DNA of 64,000 nucleotides from JBEISR01 sp044371425 (GTDB lineage: Bacteria > Planctomycetota > Planctomycetia > Pirellulales > Pirellulaceae): NCBI GenBank assembly GCA_044371425.1, contig JBILTR010000006.1:62001-126000 (forward strand), given 5' to 3'. A model generated the notes under the pieces. It was not told the origin of the DNA. It saw only the letters and a list, made by a program, of their open reading frames with translations, and did no database searches. The translations under genes were made by a program, and so were the position numbers. This document shows, in pieces, positions 52,594-62,352 of this stretch (the first letter of the stretch is position 1; every line of letters starts with the position of its first letter).

Positions 52594-52782
52594 CCGATTC
52601 TCCAAGGGTTAACATCTATTCTACAGATTCAAAAAGGCCGCTAGGTCTGCATAACGCCGGACCGGTGCCGTCTGGTCTTGTTGACAAGCAGTGCAGGATG
52701 TATCGATTTGCACACTAACTAGCTGCCGGGGTACCTCGGCCGAGTTGCCGAACGAGCGTTATCTCGAGCCTTTCTCTACCGA

Positions 52783-52905
52783 TTGGAATTCTACAGGAGG
52801 TCGCGACCTCTGCAAGAAAATTGCCATTCCACCCCATCCAAAGTGCCCAAACTGCTCGATCAACTCCGCCACAAAAAGCGGGTTCGTTACGTCACGAAAC
52901 TAGCT
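52783..52905 (+). pseudogene. possible integrase N-terminal remnant
   Basis: In frame from 52783, the run KVPKLLDQLRHKKRVRY (52840-52893) resembles the start of integron-type and related tyrosine integrases, which often read PKLLDQxRxxIRxxHYS at this point. The similarity then stops and the frame continues without any catalytic motif. The stretch is short, so chance resemblance is possible. Confidence 0.33.
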
Positions 52906-52935
52906 TTCAAGAAAAACCAACCACCTCCCGTTAGG

Positions 52936-53097
52936 TTGCGATCAGGGGCGGGGTTGACGGCAGCATGATTGCATGGCCGGGACGGCCATGCCACGAAAGT
53001 TCTTTCAAAAGATGCCATCCAGCTTCCGTCCGCTTGCGATCAGGCGCGGGGGCGATGACAGCATGATTGCATGGCTGGGACGGCCATGCCACGAAAG
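52936..53097. repeat. two direct repeats each containing a hairpin
   Basis: Copy 1 (52936-52999) and copy 2 (53034-53097) share TTGCGATCAGG, CAGCATGATTGCATGG and GGGACGGCCATGCCACGAAA. Each contains GCATGGCC (or GCATGGCT), the loop GGGAC and GGCCATGC, an 8-bp stem in copy 1 with a T:G-type change in copy 2. The conserved stem in both copies suggests a REP-like element distinct from the AAAAGGT family. Confidence 0.8.
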
Positions 53098-53154
53098 AAC
53101 TGGCGGTCGGTTCGGTTCGCTAGGGGAAGCGGACGGATGGGCTCTCGCCTACGC

Positions 53155-54186
53155 TCAACTGGAAGAACCCGCCAGCGACTGCGTCTGACGCGCTAGGTCG
53201 CTCAGCAACTGCCAAGCTCTCCCCGATTCGATGGCTTGGCGTGCCACGGCGACCCCATCGCGAAGCGATTCGGCAGCGCCCGCCACCCAAAGCGCGGCGG
53301 CAGCGTTGGCTTCGACGATGCTCCTGGGGGGCCCTTCCCTACCTTCCAGAATCTGACGGATGATCTGCGCGCTATGATCGGGATCGGAGGCAAAGAGACT
53401 CTGCGGGTCGACCAGCGTCATCCCAAAGTCGGATGGTGTCCAACTCAAACGTTCGATCGATCGACCGGTGATCTGCCAAACTTCCGTCGGGGCCATCAGC
53501 GAGACTTCATCCAGACCATCTTCTCCTCGCACCACAATGGCTCGTTCCACTGGCAGGTGCCTCAGCGCCTCCGCCATCTTCTCCGCCAATGCGCGCTGGC
53601 CCACACCCAGCAACTGAAAGGGAGCACTGGCGGGATTGCAGAGGGGTCCCAAGGCGTTAAAAATCGTCGGAAACCCTAAACTGCGCCGCACCCCGGAAAC
53701 CTGCTTCATCGCCGGATGCAATCGCGGCGCAAAACAGAATCCGATTCCCGACTGATCGATGCATCGACCCACCGCTTCTGCCGGCAGGTCGACTTCGATC
53801 CCCAGCGCCTGCAGCACATCGGCCGACCCGGTGCTGCTGGTGATCTTGCGGTTTCCATGCTTGGCGACCGGCACTCCGCAAGCCGCCACCACCAGCGCCG
53901 TGGCGGTGGAGATATTGAACGTGCGGGAGCCATCGCCGCCGGTGCCGCAGGTATCCAGCAGTCCCGACCGATGACTGACGACGGGGACCATGTGAGCGCG
54001 CATCGCCTGCGCCGCACCCAACAGCATCTCCCAGCTCTCCCCGACACGACGGATCTCGGTCAGCCACCGGCTCATCAACCCCGGATCGACCTCCCCCTCC
54101 AACATCCGCTCGATGCACCCTCGCGTCTGGTCGACCGAAAGCGTCTGGTCCCGCCCCAGTTGCTCCAACGACTGCTCGATCTCCAT
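53155..54186 (-). CDS. trpD: anthranilate phosphoribosyltransferase
   Basis: ATG 54186 (MEIEQSLEQLGRDQT) gives 343 residues, the usual TrpD length; longer readings from 54234 or 54315 add sequence not in the family. Motifs: CGTGGDGSRTFNIST (80-94) for phosphoribosyl pyrophosphate, KHGNR (109-113) for anthranilate, and NALGPLCNPA. It joins anthranilate to PRPP in tryptophan synthesis in the cytoplasm. No other trp gene is adjacent, so the pathway is scattered in this genome, as often in planctomycetes. Confidence 0.95.
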   Translation of the reverse strand: MEIEQSLEQLGRDQTLSVDQTRGCIERMLEGEVDPGLMSRWLTEIRRVGESWEMLLGAAQAMRAHMVPVVSHRSGLLDTCGTGGDGSRTFNISTATALVVAACGVPVAKHGNRKITSSTGSADVLQALGIEVDLPAEAVGRCIDQSGIGFCFAPRLHPAMKQVSGVRRSLGFPTIFNALGPLCNPASAPFQLLGVGQRALAEKMAEALRHLPVERAIVVRGEDGLDEVSLMAPTEVWQITGRSIERLSWTPSDFGMTLVDPQSLFASDPDHSAQIIRQILEGREGPPRSIVEANAAAALWVAGAAESLRDGVAVARQAIESGRAWQLLSDLARQTQSLAGSSS

Positions 54187-54371
54187 CAACACCCTGCCTT
54201 CCAGGCACCCCTGCGGTCCACTTCCTTCACCCATCGACTCGGCCTTCCCACGCACAGCCAGTATAAAAGGAGACTCCACAATCCAGCCAGCGACCTCTGG
54301 CTCACCAACCGACACCGCAACCTTCCCCCCGATCGCTCCATCCCAATCCCGTCCCCGACGAAAGAGATCGC

Positions 54372-55358
54372 ATGCACTACCGCAAACTTGGCCGAACTCC
54401 CTGGAATGTCTCTGAAATCAGCTTTGGCGCCTGGGCGATCGGTTCCGCTTGGGGTTCAGTCGATGATCGTCAGTCGATGGCAGCTCTCCACCGCGCCGTC
54501 GACCTAGGGGTCAACTTCATCGATACCGCAGATGTCTATGGCGATGGCCTCAGCGAACGGCTGATCGCTAGGCTGCGCAAGGAGCGGCCCGGGGAATCGA
54601 TCGTGGTGGCGACCAAAGCTGGCCGTCGACTACCCGCGCAGACCCCGCAGGGCTACACGCGCGAAAACCTTCAGCGATGGATCGATCGCAGCCTGGAAAA
54701 CCTTCAAACCGATCGGCTGGATCTAGTCCAGCTCCACTGCCCTCCCAACGAGGTCTATTACATGCCAGAGGTTTTCGGCATGCTGGACGATCTCTGCCGG
54801 GAAGGCAAAATCCTGCATTACGGCGTCAGCGTCGAGAAGGTGGAGCAGGCGATCAAGGCGATCGAATTCCCGAATGTCCAAACCGTGCAGATCATCTTCA
54901 ATCTCTTCCGACAGCGACCAGCAAACCTCTTCCTGGCACTAGCAGAAAAGGCTCAGGTCGGCATCCTCGCCCGAGTCCCACTGGCCTCCGGTCTGCTGAC
55001 TGGAAAGTTCCATCGCGACTCGATCTTCAGCCACGATGATCACCGGCAATTCAATCGCCACGGCGAACAGTTCGATCGTGGAGAAACCTTTTCCGGCGTC
55101 GATCTGGAAGCGGGGCTGGAAGCGGTCGAAACGATCCGAAAACTTCTCCCCAAACATGTCTCGATGCCTCAACTAGCCCTCCGCTGGATCCTGATGCACC
55201 CCGCCATCTCTTGCGCCATCCCTGGGGCCAAGCGACCCGATCAGGTCGACCAAAACCTCTCCGCCTCCGATCTGCCACCCCTATCCGACGCGCTCATGGA
55301 ACAGCTCAGCCGACTCTACCAAGACAAAATCGCTCCTTTAGTCCACCATCGTTGGTGA
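54372..55358 (+). CDS. aldo/keto reductase family protein
   Basis: A 328-residue TIM-barrel reductase with the tetrad Asp51 (NFIDTADVYG), Tyr56, Lys82 (VATKAGR) and His122 (LVQLHCPP). It belongs to the YajO/IolS-like branch (start MHYRKLGRTPWNVSEISFG). The late segment SCAIPGAKRPDQVDQNL is the cofactor-binding loop. The substrate is unknown. It is divergent from trpD, 185 bp between starts. Confidence 0.92.
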   Translation: MHYRKLGRTPWNVSEISFGAWAIGSAWGSVDDRQSMAALHRAVDLGVNFIDTADVYGDGLSERLIARLRKERPGESIVVATKAGRRLPAQTPQGYTRENLQRWIDRSLENLQTDRLDLVQLHCPPNEVYYMPEVFGMLDDLCREGKILHYGVSVEKVEQAIKAIEFPNVQTVQIIFNLFRQRPANLFLALAEKAQVGILARVPLASGLLTGKFHRDSIFSHDDHRQFNRHGEQFDRGETFSGVDLEAGLEAVETIRKLLPKHVSMPQLALRWILMHPAISCAIPGAKRPDQVDQNLSASDLPPLSDALMEQLSRLYQDKIAPLVHHRW

Positions 55359-55588
55359 GCCGAAGGGGGACAAGCCACTCCCGCGCAAGCAGGAAGTCCT
55401 TTTCCCTCTTTGGGAACGCCTGTCCATCCCTAGGGCACACCGACCTGTCCATGCGATCAGTGGATCGAAAAAAAGCCTTCAAAACCTAGCTTTTTCGCGA
55501 CAGACTGAGCCAACTTGGGGAGTTCTCCCAACAGGCCCCTTTCGCGCGTTCATGACTGCGTTTTTCGACGAACTTCAAAGAGCCACCG

Positions 55589-56110
55589 ATGGAAGATCGG
55601 GAACAGATCGCCTTTCTCCGCGACTACTCCCTACACGAACCGGCGATCCGCGCCTTTGTCCGATCGCTGATTCCTGGCAGAGACGATGTTCAGGAGGTGA
55701 TGCAGGAAGTGGCCGTCGATCTCTGGAAAAAGTATTCCCAGCGCCCTGAAGGAGTCGACTTTCGACACTGGGCTCTTCGCGTGGCGCGGATCGAAGTGCT
55801 GACGTTCTACCGAAATCGCAGTCGCGATCGAATGCTCCTGGATCCGACCCTGGTGGAACTACTTGCCGACCACGCTTACGGCAAGGTCGATACCTGGGAA
55901 CGCCAGAGGGAATGGCTGGAGCGATGTCTGGAGAAACTCCATCCAGCCCATCGGGAACTGCTGAGCCGATGCTACCAAAGGGAATCGACCCTGGAGGCGA
56001 TTGCAGGTGAACTGGGAAAAACACCAGTAGCCCTTCACAAGTCGCTTCAACGCATCCGCGCGGCGCTGATCGACTGCACGCAGCGACTCAAATTGGGAGA
56101 GGCTTCCTGA
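55589..56110 (+). CDS. ECF-family RNA polymerase sigma factor
   Basis: The 173-residue protein has sigma region 2 (PGRDDVQEVMQEVAVDLWKK, then HWALRVARIEVLTFYRNRSR) and region 4 with a helix-turn-helix (RESTLEAIAGELGKTPVALH, then KSLQRIRAAL). It fits the ECF sigma type widespread in planctomycetes that precedes FecR-like and DUF1501/PSD1 genes. Its stop overlaps the next ATG by one base (TGATG), so it is coupled to the FecR-like protein, the likely anti-sigma or sensor. Confidence 0.92.
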   Translation: MEDREQIAFLRDYSLHEPAIRAFVRSLIPGRDDVQEVMQEVAVDLWKKYSQRPEGVDFRHWALRVARIEVLTFYRNRSRDRMLLDPTLVELLADHAYGKVDTWERQREWLERCLEKLHPAHRELLSRCYQRESTLEAIAGELGKTPVALHKSLQRIRAALIDCTQRLKLGEAS

Positions 56111-57765
56111 TGAACCGACGGGATGAGGAAGGAAGCTACCTAGATCAGGAATTCTGGGACGCCGTGCTGCGATATGGTCGCGGCGAAGCATCGCCTGAGG
56201 ACCTGCAGAGGGTCACCCGAGCCATCCGCGAAAACCCCAACCTTCGCGATGCGATGCTGGATGCCCTCGCCATGGATGCGATGCTTCGCGAATACCACGA
56301 CTGCCGCCAAGTCGACCCGTCCATCGCCGATCCGAAGTTGCTGGACACCTCCCCAGAAGAATCGATTGTTCCCCGGTCCTTTCAGCCAAACCCTAGCCGA
56401 TCCTCCTGGCCACGCCTTGTCCCATGGTTCGCTACGGCTGCGATTCTCGCTGCCTCCCTGATGCTGGGATGGCGTTGGCTTGTGCCAGCCAATCCCAACC
56501 TCACCTCCCAGCGCACCGGTTCGAAGGAAACCAACACCGATGCTGCGGAGAAGCTGGATCTATTGCCACCTCCCCAACTGCAAAAGGTGTGGGTCGAGAT
56601 TCTGGCCGCCACCGGCCAGTCCCCAGAGGATCAGCAGCCCTGGCAGCGCGGCGATCGCTTCCATCTGGATCGACTCGATTGGCGAGGCGATCTTGCGCAG
56701 GTCAAGCTCGATTCGGGTGTCGTGTTGACGCTGCATGGTCCCACGAGTGCCAGTTTCGAGAGCGCCATGGCGATGCGCCTGCACGAGGGCCAGATGACCG
56801 CCGAGGTCTCGCAGGATGCTCAGGGATTTCAGGTGCTCACCGAGTCGACTGAGGTGGTCGACTTCGGACAGCGGTTCGGGATGCGCACCGATTCCAGTGG
56901 CCAGACCGATGTCGTGGTGCTGGATGGCCCCCTGCAGATCCGACCGGCAAAGAAAGCTTCTGGCGCAAACCGTCCCGCCCGAAACGCCACCGCCCGATCG
57001 AATGGATCTCCGACAGGGCACGAACGAACTGATCGATGGACCCATTTGCAAAGTGGCGATGCGGTTCGCATGCAGGCGCGACGGGAGGGAATGGAACGAC
57101 TAGCCCGACTGCGCGTCTCGAGGGATGCCAAAAGCTGGCAGTTGATGACGGCCGATGCCACCGATCGAATCGCTGACGTCGACGACAACATGGGAAAAGA
57201 TCAGACCCATCGCTTCTATGGGATCGTCCGCGGAGGGATGGAGGAAGGAAGCCGGCCCTTTTCCGATCGCCCCGGCGTCATTTTCACCTCCACACCAGGA
57301 CAACGATTCCCCGAATGCCTCGAAGGAGCCGACCTAGTCAAAACATTCTGGACCGAACGCGGCAACCGCGATTTCGAGATCCGCCTGCAACTGCGCCAGC
57401 CCTCCACTATCTACCTGCTGGTCGACCAGCGCCGCACCCAGCTCGACTGGCTCCGGCGCGATTTCCGCGATACCGGACACCGCCTTCAACTAACGCCGCT
57501 GGCTCAGTGGCGCTCGATCGACAGCAACCCAAGCCGCCCCGCCGTCGTGTATGAAGTCTGGAGCCACCGGGTGGAGCGGGCGGGAGTGGTGGTGCTGGGA
57601 CCACCGATGCAGCGCGGGCTCAAAGGGGGCGCGCCCATGTACGGAATCGCCGTCGGGCCGCTCGATCCCTTCACCCAGAAGGTCACTTCGAACCAATCAC
57701 TCAAGCCTCTCTTCGCCCAGTGGCCCCCGCCGCTGGCTCACCTGATAACGGAATCACTACGATGA
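56110..57765 (+). CDS. FecR-domain membrane protein, likely anti-sigma/sensor
   Basis: A 551-residue protein. The N-terminal cytoplasmic part (about 1-97) contains GEASPEDLQRVTRAIRENPN, as in anti-sigma-like segments. One helix (WFATAAILAASLMLGWRWLV, about 99-118) follows. A FecR-type beta-domain lies outside (about 190-270: VKLDSGVVLTLHGPTSASFE and RLHEGQMTAEVSQ). The C-terminal 170 residues form a secreted beta-rich, concanavalin-like region. It is placed to sense an outside signal and control the sigma factor encoded just upstream. Its stop overlaps the DUF1501 start by four bases. Confidence 0.83.
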   Translation: MNRRDEEGSYLDQEFWDAVLRYGRGEASPEDLQRVTRAIRENPNLRDAMLDALAMDAMLREYHDCRQVDPSIADPKLLDTSPEESIVPRSFQPNPSRSSWPRLVPWFATAAILAASLMLGWRWLVPANPNLTSQRTGSKETNTDAAEKLDLLPPPQLQKVWVEILAATGQSPEDQQPWQRGDRFHLDRLDWRGDLAQVKLDSGVVLTLHGPTSASFESAMAMRLHEGQMTAEVSQDAQGFQVLTESTEVVDFGQRFGMRTDSSGQTDVVVLDGPLQIRPAKKASGANRPARNATARSNGSPTGHERTDRWTHLQSGDAVRMQARREGMERLARLRVSRDAKSWQLMTADATDRIADVDDNMGKDQTHRFYGIVRGGMEEGSRPFSDRPGVIFTSTPGQRFPECLEGADLVKTFWTERGNRDFEIRLQLRQPSTIYLLVDQRRTQLDWLRRDFRDTGHRLQLTPLAQWRSIDSNPSRPAVVYEVWSHRVERAGVVVLGPPMQRGLKGGAPMYGIAVGPLDPFTQKVTSNQSLKPLFAQWPPPLAHLITESLR

Positions 57766-59153
57766 AAAACCAAACTGCCAAAGAATCGCTCTGCCAACAA
57801 CAGGCCCCCCTAGTGGGACGCCGACAGTGGCTGGTTCAGCATGGCCTGGGGATCGGCAGTCTGGGTCTGGCCTGCCTGATGCAGACCCATTCGGCTAAGG
57901 CTGGAGACTCCCAAGCCTCGCCGCTGGCACCCAAGACGCCGCATTTTGAGCCGAAGGTCAAACGGGTGGTGCACCTGTTTCTCTCCGGCGGCCCCTCGCA
58001 TCTGGATCTGTTTGATCCCAAGCCAGAGCTGGTCCGCCAGGACGGCAAGCCGCATCAGGAAATGCGCGGCCTGCTCTACGGATCCCCCTTCGCCTTCACG
58101 CCGTCGGGTGAAAGCGGATTGGAGATGAGCGAACTGCTGAAGAAGACCTCGGCGCACGCCGACAAACTGTGCGTCATCCGGTCGATGAAGACCGATGTCC
58201 CTGCACACCCGGTGGCCAGTCGCATGCTGAGCACCGGCCATGGCCAGCTGGCGCGGCCGTCGTTTGGTTCGTGGATCCTCTACGGCCTGGGGGCCGAGAC
58301 AGAAAACCTGCCAGCCTTCGTCGTTCTAGGACGTGGCGGCAATCCACCCTCGTCCGCTTTTCTGCCGCCTGTCTATCAGGGCACCACACTGAGCATGGAC
58401 CGAGGCGAAGTGATGGCCGACCTTCGCAACCCGGCGCTGGAGAGCAAGCAGCAGCGAAAGCAACTCGATGCCCTTGCGAAGCTCAATCGCCAGTTCCAGC
58501 AAATGGCACCCCATGAAGCCGATCTGGAAGCGAGGATTCAGTCGTTCGAGCTGGCGTATCAGATGCAGTCGGCGGCGCCCGAAGCGTTCGATCTGTCGGG
58601 AGAATCCCAGTCGGCCATGGAACTCTACGGCACACAGATGCCCCTAGCCAAGTCGCTTCTTGCAACGCGACGCCTACTGGAACGCGGGGTTCGCGTCGTG
58701 CAGGTCTTCGATGGTGGTTGGGATCATCACCAAGGCTTGGTCACCCGAATCCGCGACAAGTCGGCCCCACTGGATCATGCCCTCAGCGCCTTCCTGACCG
58801 ACCTCCAGAGAACAGGGCTGCTGGAAGATACGCTGGTGATCGTCGCCGGCGAGTTCGGACGCACCCCCACCCGCCAAGCCGGGTCGGAAGGGGAAGGCGC
58901 CGGTCGCGATCACAACCACCGCGGCTTCTCTGTCCTCCTGGCCGGAGGCGGTATCCGTGGCGGACATGCACACGGATCGACCGACGACTTCGGTCGATCG
59001 GCCGAAGTCGATCCTGTCCACGTGCACGACCTCCACGCCACCATGCTTCATCTGCTGGGCTTCGATCACACCCGCTTGACCTACCCCTTCAACGGGCGCG
59101 ACTATCGATTGACCGATGTCTACGGCCGTGTGGTGAAGGAAATCCTGTCGTGA
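57762..59153 (+). CDS. DUF1501-family exported protein
   Basis: From ATG 57762 (ATGA overlap with the FecR-like gene) the product is 463 residues. It has a twin-arginine-like signal, VGRRQWLVQHGLGIGSLG, then VVHLFLSGGPSHLDLFDPKP (the DUF1501 hallmark), and the motifs VFDGGWDHHQG, VAGEFGRTPT and GRDHNHRGFS of an alkaline-phosphatase-like fold. It is followed immediately by a DUF1549/DUF1553 protein, the standard planctomycete pairing. The molecular role of the pair is not established in the family; they are probably exported and act together on extracytoplasmic polymers. Confidence 0.92.
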   Translation: MKNQTAKESLCQQQAPLVGRRQWLVQHGLGIGSLGLACLMQTHSAKAGDSQASPLAPKTPHFEPKVKRVVHLFLSGGPSHLDLFDPKPELVRQDGKPHQEMRGLLYGSPFAFTPSGESGLEMSELLKKTSAHADKLCVIRSMKTDVPAHPVASRMLSTGHGQLARPSFGSWILYGLGAETENLPAFVVLGRGGNPPSSAFLPPVYQGTTLSMDRGEVMADLRNPALESKQQRKQLDALAKLNRQFQQMAPHEADLEARIQSFELAYQMQSAAPEAFDLSGESQSAMELYGTQMPLAKSLLATRRLLERGVRVVQVFDGGWDHHQGLVTRIRDKSAPLDHALSAFLTDLQRTGLLEDTLVIVAGEFGRTPTRQAGSEGEGAGRDHNHRGFSVLLAGGGIRGGHAHGSTDDFGRSAEVDPVHVHDLHATMLHLLGFDHTRLTYPFNGRDYRLTDVYGRVVKEILS

Positions 59154-59221
59154 TCCCCCAGAAATCCCACTACCTGGAATCCCACAGCCTGGAATCCTAC
59201 TGGGGAGAGCCCATTTCCATC

Positions 59222-62200
59222 ATGAGACGCAGCATGAAACGGACCCTATGTCGATCGCTCGGCATCCTGACGCTTGGTCTCCTTCCGTCGGCCTGGAGCC
59301 TGGCTCAGGAGCCACCCACTGCTTCCCAGCAGCCGATGGAGGTGGCAGCGGCCGATGAAGCAACTGCGGAGGCGATCGCCTTTTTCGAAGATGAAGTGCT
59401 GTCGATCCTTCAGTCTCGCTGCTACGGCTGTCACAGCCACCAATCGGGCCAAGCCAAAGGAGGCTTGGTGCTCGATTCCAAAGCTGGCTGGGAACGTGGC
59501 GGCAGCTCCGGACCCGCCGTCCTTCCGAACGATTCGACCAACAGCTTGTTGATGCAAGCGATCCTTCGCGACGACGCGGTCAGTCCGATGCCACCCGATG
59601 ATCCGATGCCCGAATCGGAGGTGGCAATCCTGCGGCGCTGGATCGAAATGGGGGCGGTCGACCCCCGCATCCCAGTCGCCGCTCTCCCGTCGCTCGATCA
59701 ACTCTGGGAGAAAGCCAAAGAGCACTGGGCCTTCCAGTCGCTGCGAGGAACCCGGCCTCTGGATGGGCCACTGGAGATCGATCAAGAAATCGATCAGCGG
59801 CTGGCCGCCGAGGGGCTACAAAGAGCCCCGCGAGCGACCCCCGAACAGTTGATACGTCGCGCGTCGTTCGACCTGATCGGCCTTCCGCCATCGGTCGAGG
59901 AGATCGAGCAGTTTGTGGCGCAGTGGCAGAACTCTCCGGATGCTGCGATGGAAACGCTGGTCGATCGCTTGCTGGCATCTCCCCACTACGGTGAACGCTG
60001 GGCGCGGCACTGGATGGATGTGGCGCGCTACTCCGATGTCTCGGGAGGACTCCGCAACCAGGGGCGCGACGACCGACTCCCCTTCGCCTTTGCTTACCGC
60101 GACTACCTGATCCGCGCCTTCAACAACGACAAGCCCTACGACCGCTTCATCCAGGAGCAGATCGCTGCCGACTTGATGACGCTAGAGGATCCTCGCGACT
60201 TGGCAGCCACCACCTTTGTCGCCATCGGTTCGACGCAGGGGACCGAAGAGGAACGGCTGGCCGAGCGGATCGACACGGTGATGCAGACCTTTCAGGGGCT
60301 GACGGTCGGCTGCGCACGCTGCCACGATCATAAATTCGATCCGATCCCGACCGAGGACTATTACGCGCTGCGCGGCGTGATGGTCAGCACCGAAGAGCTA
60401 GGGACCTCCGCCCGCGCCGAACGCGTCGACAACGACCTGTGCCCGATCATCGAAGAGTCGGCCAGTCCGGAGCAGCGAGCCGCTTGGCAGCAGCAGGTGG
60501 CCGATGCGGAAAAGGCGCTCCAGGACTACGAACAAGAACTCTGGTCTCCCCAAGAAGCCAAATGGCGCAGCCAGGTCGGCAAGTATCTGGATGTCATGGC
60601 GATGACCAATGAGGAGCGCGGCGGTTTGGCCGCGCGCGACTACGTCCGCCGGCGACTGGATCTCTCCGTCTTCAACGATTGGGATCAGCTGATTCGGCGC
60701 GCCACGCGCCGACACGACCCGCTCTGGCAGCCCTGGGTCGTGCTGGCTCGACTCTCCTCCGACGCCTTCGCTAAGCGAGCCCCGATCGAGATCGCCGACC
60801 TGAAAGATCATCCCAAGGGGATCAATCAACTGGTGATCGAAGCGCTGGAAGCCCAGCCGCCTCAATCGATGCGAGAGGTCGCTAAGGTGTATGCCGACCT
60901 CTTTGCCCGCATCGATGCCCAGTGGCAGGAACGCCTAGCGGAGGCTGCCTCCGGAAGCCAGTCGCCGCAGCCATTCCAGAACCCCGACAAGGAATCGCTT
61001 CGATCGGTCCTCTACGATCCAGGCATGCCACCAGTGCGAGCCGAGAGGAAGTTGCGGGATGCTTTTGGCAACAACGGAGACAAAAAGCGAAACGAACTGG
61101 CGGCCAAAGTGCGTCAACTGAAGTACCACGATCCGATGGCCCCGGTCCGCGCCATGGGGCTTAGAGAAGCTGCCAAGATTCAGGACTCCCCCGTGTTTGT
61201 TCGAGGCGAGCCGCAGCAGGCGGGCGACCCGGTTCCGCGCCGCTATGTGTCGGTGCTGGCTGGCAAGGATGCACCCCTCTTCACCGATGGGTCAGGACGC
61301 AAGCAGTGGGCCGAGGCGATCGTGCACCCCGACAATCCGCTGACGGCGCGCGTGCTGGTCAACCGCCTGTGGCTGCACCACTTCGGCAAAGGACTGGTCC
61401 AAGCCACCGGTGACTTCGGACTCCAGACCCCTGAACCGATCCACCGAACACTGCTCGATCGACTGAGCGCCACCCTCCAGGCGGAAGGCTGGTCGATCAA
61501 GAAGCTGCATCGCATCATCCTGATGTCGCAAACGTGGCAGCAGTCGAGCGTCGAGCATCCGCAGTTTGCGTTGGCACAGGAGAAAGATCCCGAAAACCGA
61601 TGGCTGTGGCGCCAGCAATCGCAACGACTGGAGTTCGAGCCGTTGCGGGACCGCATCCTGAGCGCATCGGGGCGACTGGATCGGACGGTTTTCGGGCGCA
61701 GTGAGCCGCTTTTGAGCCAGGCGGAATCGACTCGGCGCACCCTCTATGCCACCATCGACCGAACCGCGCCGCCTGTGATCCTCTCCAATTTCGATGTCCC
61801 CAATCCCAGCCTCACGCAAGGGGAACGATTCGTCTCGACCATCTCTCCTCAAGCGCTCTTCCTGATGAACAATCCCTTCGTGCTGACCAATGTGCGAGCG
61901 ATCGCGGAGGGGATGAAGCAGGCAGATCTACAGGACGACTCGCAGCGGATGGAATGGGTCTTTCGGAAAGTCCTTCAACGATCGCCCACCCAGGAGGAGG
62001 TCGACGCGCTGACGATTCTGCTGGAACCGACACCGCAGGAAATCGAAGCCGATCGAATGAAGAAGGAAATCGCCGATCTGGAAGCCGACACCCTGCAGGA
62101 TGATCCGAAGACCAAACGAGCTCGCAAGCAACAGGCCCAGCAGCGCCGCAAGATGCTAGCGCAACTGGAAGCCAAAAAGAAAAATGCCGCCCGCACACAG

Positions 62201-62269
62201 CCGATGAGCGGCTGGGAGCAGGTGATCCACGCGCTGATGATGTCGCATGAGTTCTGCTACGTGTTGTGA
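59222..62269 (+). CDS. PSD1-type cytochrome-like protein (DUF1549/DUF1553)
   Basis: ATG 59222 gives 1015 residues with a signal peptide (TLCRSLGILTLGLLPSAWSLA). ATG 59234 and a GTG at 59150 overlapping the DUF1501 stop are alternatives. A planctomycete cytochrome C-like domain comes first, with one haem site CYGCH (67-71) and the Met-rich SPMPPDDPMPESEV. DUF1549 follows (GERWARHWMDVARYSD; CARCHDHKFDPI, a second CxxCH). DUF1553 is at the C-terminus (NPLTARVLVNRLWLHHFG; LHRIILMSQTWQQSS; PQALFLMNNPFV). The protein is exported and probably redox-active. A Lys/Arg-rich coiled-coil insert is at about 940-985. Confidence 0.93.
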   Translation: MRRSMKRTLCRSLGILTLGLLPSAWSLAQEPPTASQQPMEVAAADEATAEAIAFFEDEVLSILQSRCYGCHSHQSGQAKGGLVLDSKAGWERGGSSGPAVLPNDSTNSLLMQAILRDDAVSPMPPDDPMPESEVAILRRWIEMGAVDPRIPVAALPSLDQLWEKAKEHWAFQSLRGTRPLDGPLEIDQEIDQRLAAEGLQRAPRATPEQLIRRASFDLIGLPPSVEEIEQFVAQWQNSPDAAMETLVDRLLASPHYGERWARHWMDVARYSDVSGGLRNQGRDDRLPFAFAYRDYLIRAFNNDKPYDRFIQEQIAADLMTLEDPRDLAATTFVAIGSTQGTEEERLAERIDTVMQTFQGLTVGCARCHDHKFDPIPTEDYYALRGVMVSTEELGTSARAERVDNDLCPIIEESASPEQRAAWQQQVADAEKALQDYEQELWSPQEAKWRSQVGKYLDVMAMTNEERGGLAARDYVRRRLDLSVFNDWDQLIRRATRRHDPLWQPWVVLARLSSDAFAKRAPIEIADLKDHPKGINQLVIEALEAQPPQSMREVAKVYADLFARIDAQWQERLAEAASGSQSPQPFQNPDKESLRSVLYDPGMPPVRAERKLRDAFGNNGDKKRNELAAKVRQLKYHDPMAPVRAMGLREAAKIQDSPVFVRGEPQQAGDPVPRRYVSVLAGKDAPLFTDGSGRKQWAEAIVHPDNPLTARVLVNRLWLHHFGKGLVQATGDFGLQTPEPIHRTLLDRLSATLQAEGWSIKKLHRIILMSQTWQQSSVEHPQFALAQEKDPENRWLWRQQSQRLEFEPLRDRILSASGRLDRTVFGRSEPLLSQAESTRRTLYATIDRTAPPVILSNFDVPNPSLTQGERFVSTISPQALFLMNNPFVLTNVRAIAEGMKQADLQDDSQRMEWVFRKVLQRSPTQEEVDALTILLEPTPQEIEADRMKKEIADLEADTLQDDPKTKRARKQQAQQRRKMLAQLEAKKKNAARTQPMSGWEQVIHALMMSHEFCYVL

Positions 62270-62352
62270 TCGGTTGCTCCAGGTTGCTCCAGGGCTTACC
62301 ATCGATCGACGACGCCAGGTTCCTTCCTCTCTTTCGATCCAGGAGTTTTTTC

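Larger units (their letters stand above)
52594..53154. other. intergenic region with gene remnant and hairpin repeats
   Basis: This region lies between the kinase start and the trpD stop. It holds a possible integrase remnant and two hairpin-containing direct repeats, listed separately. No intact gene is supported. Confidence 0.6.
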
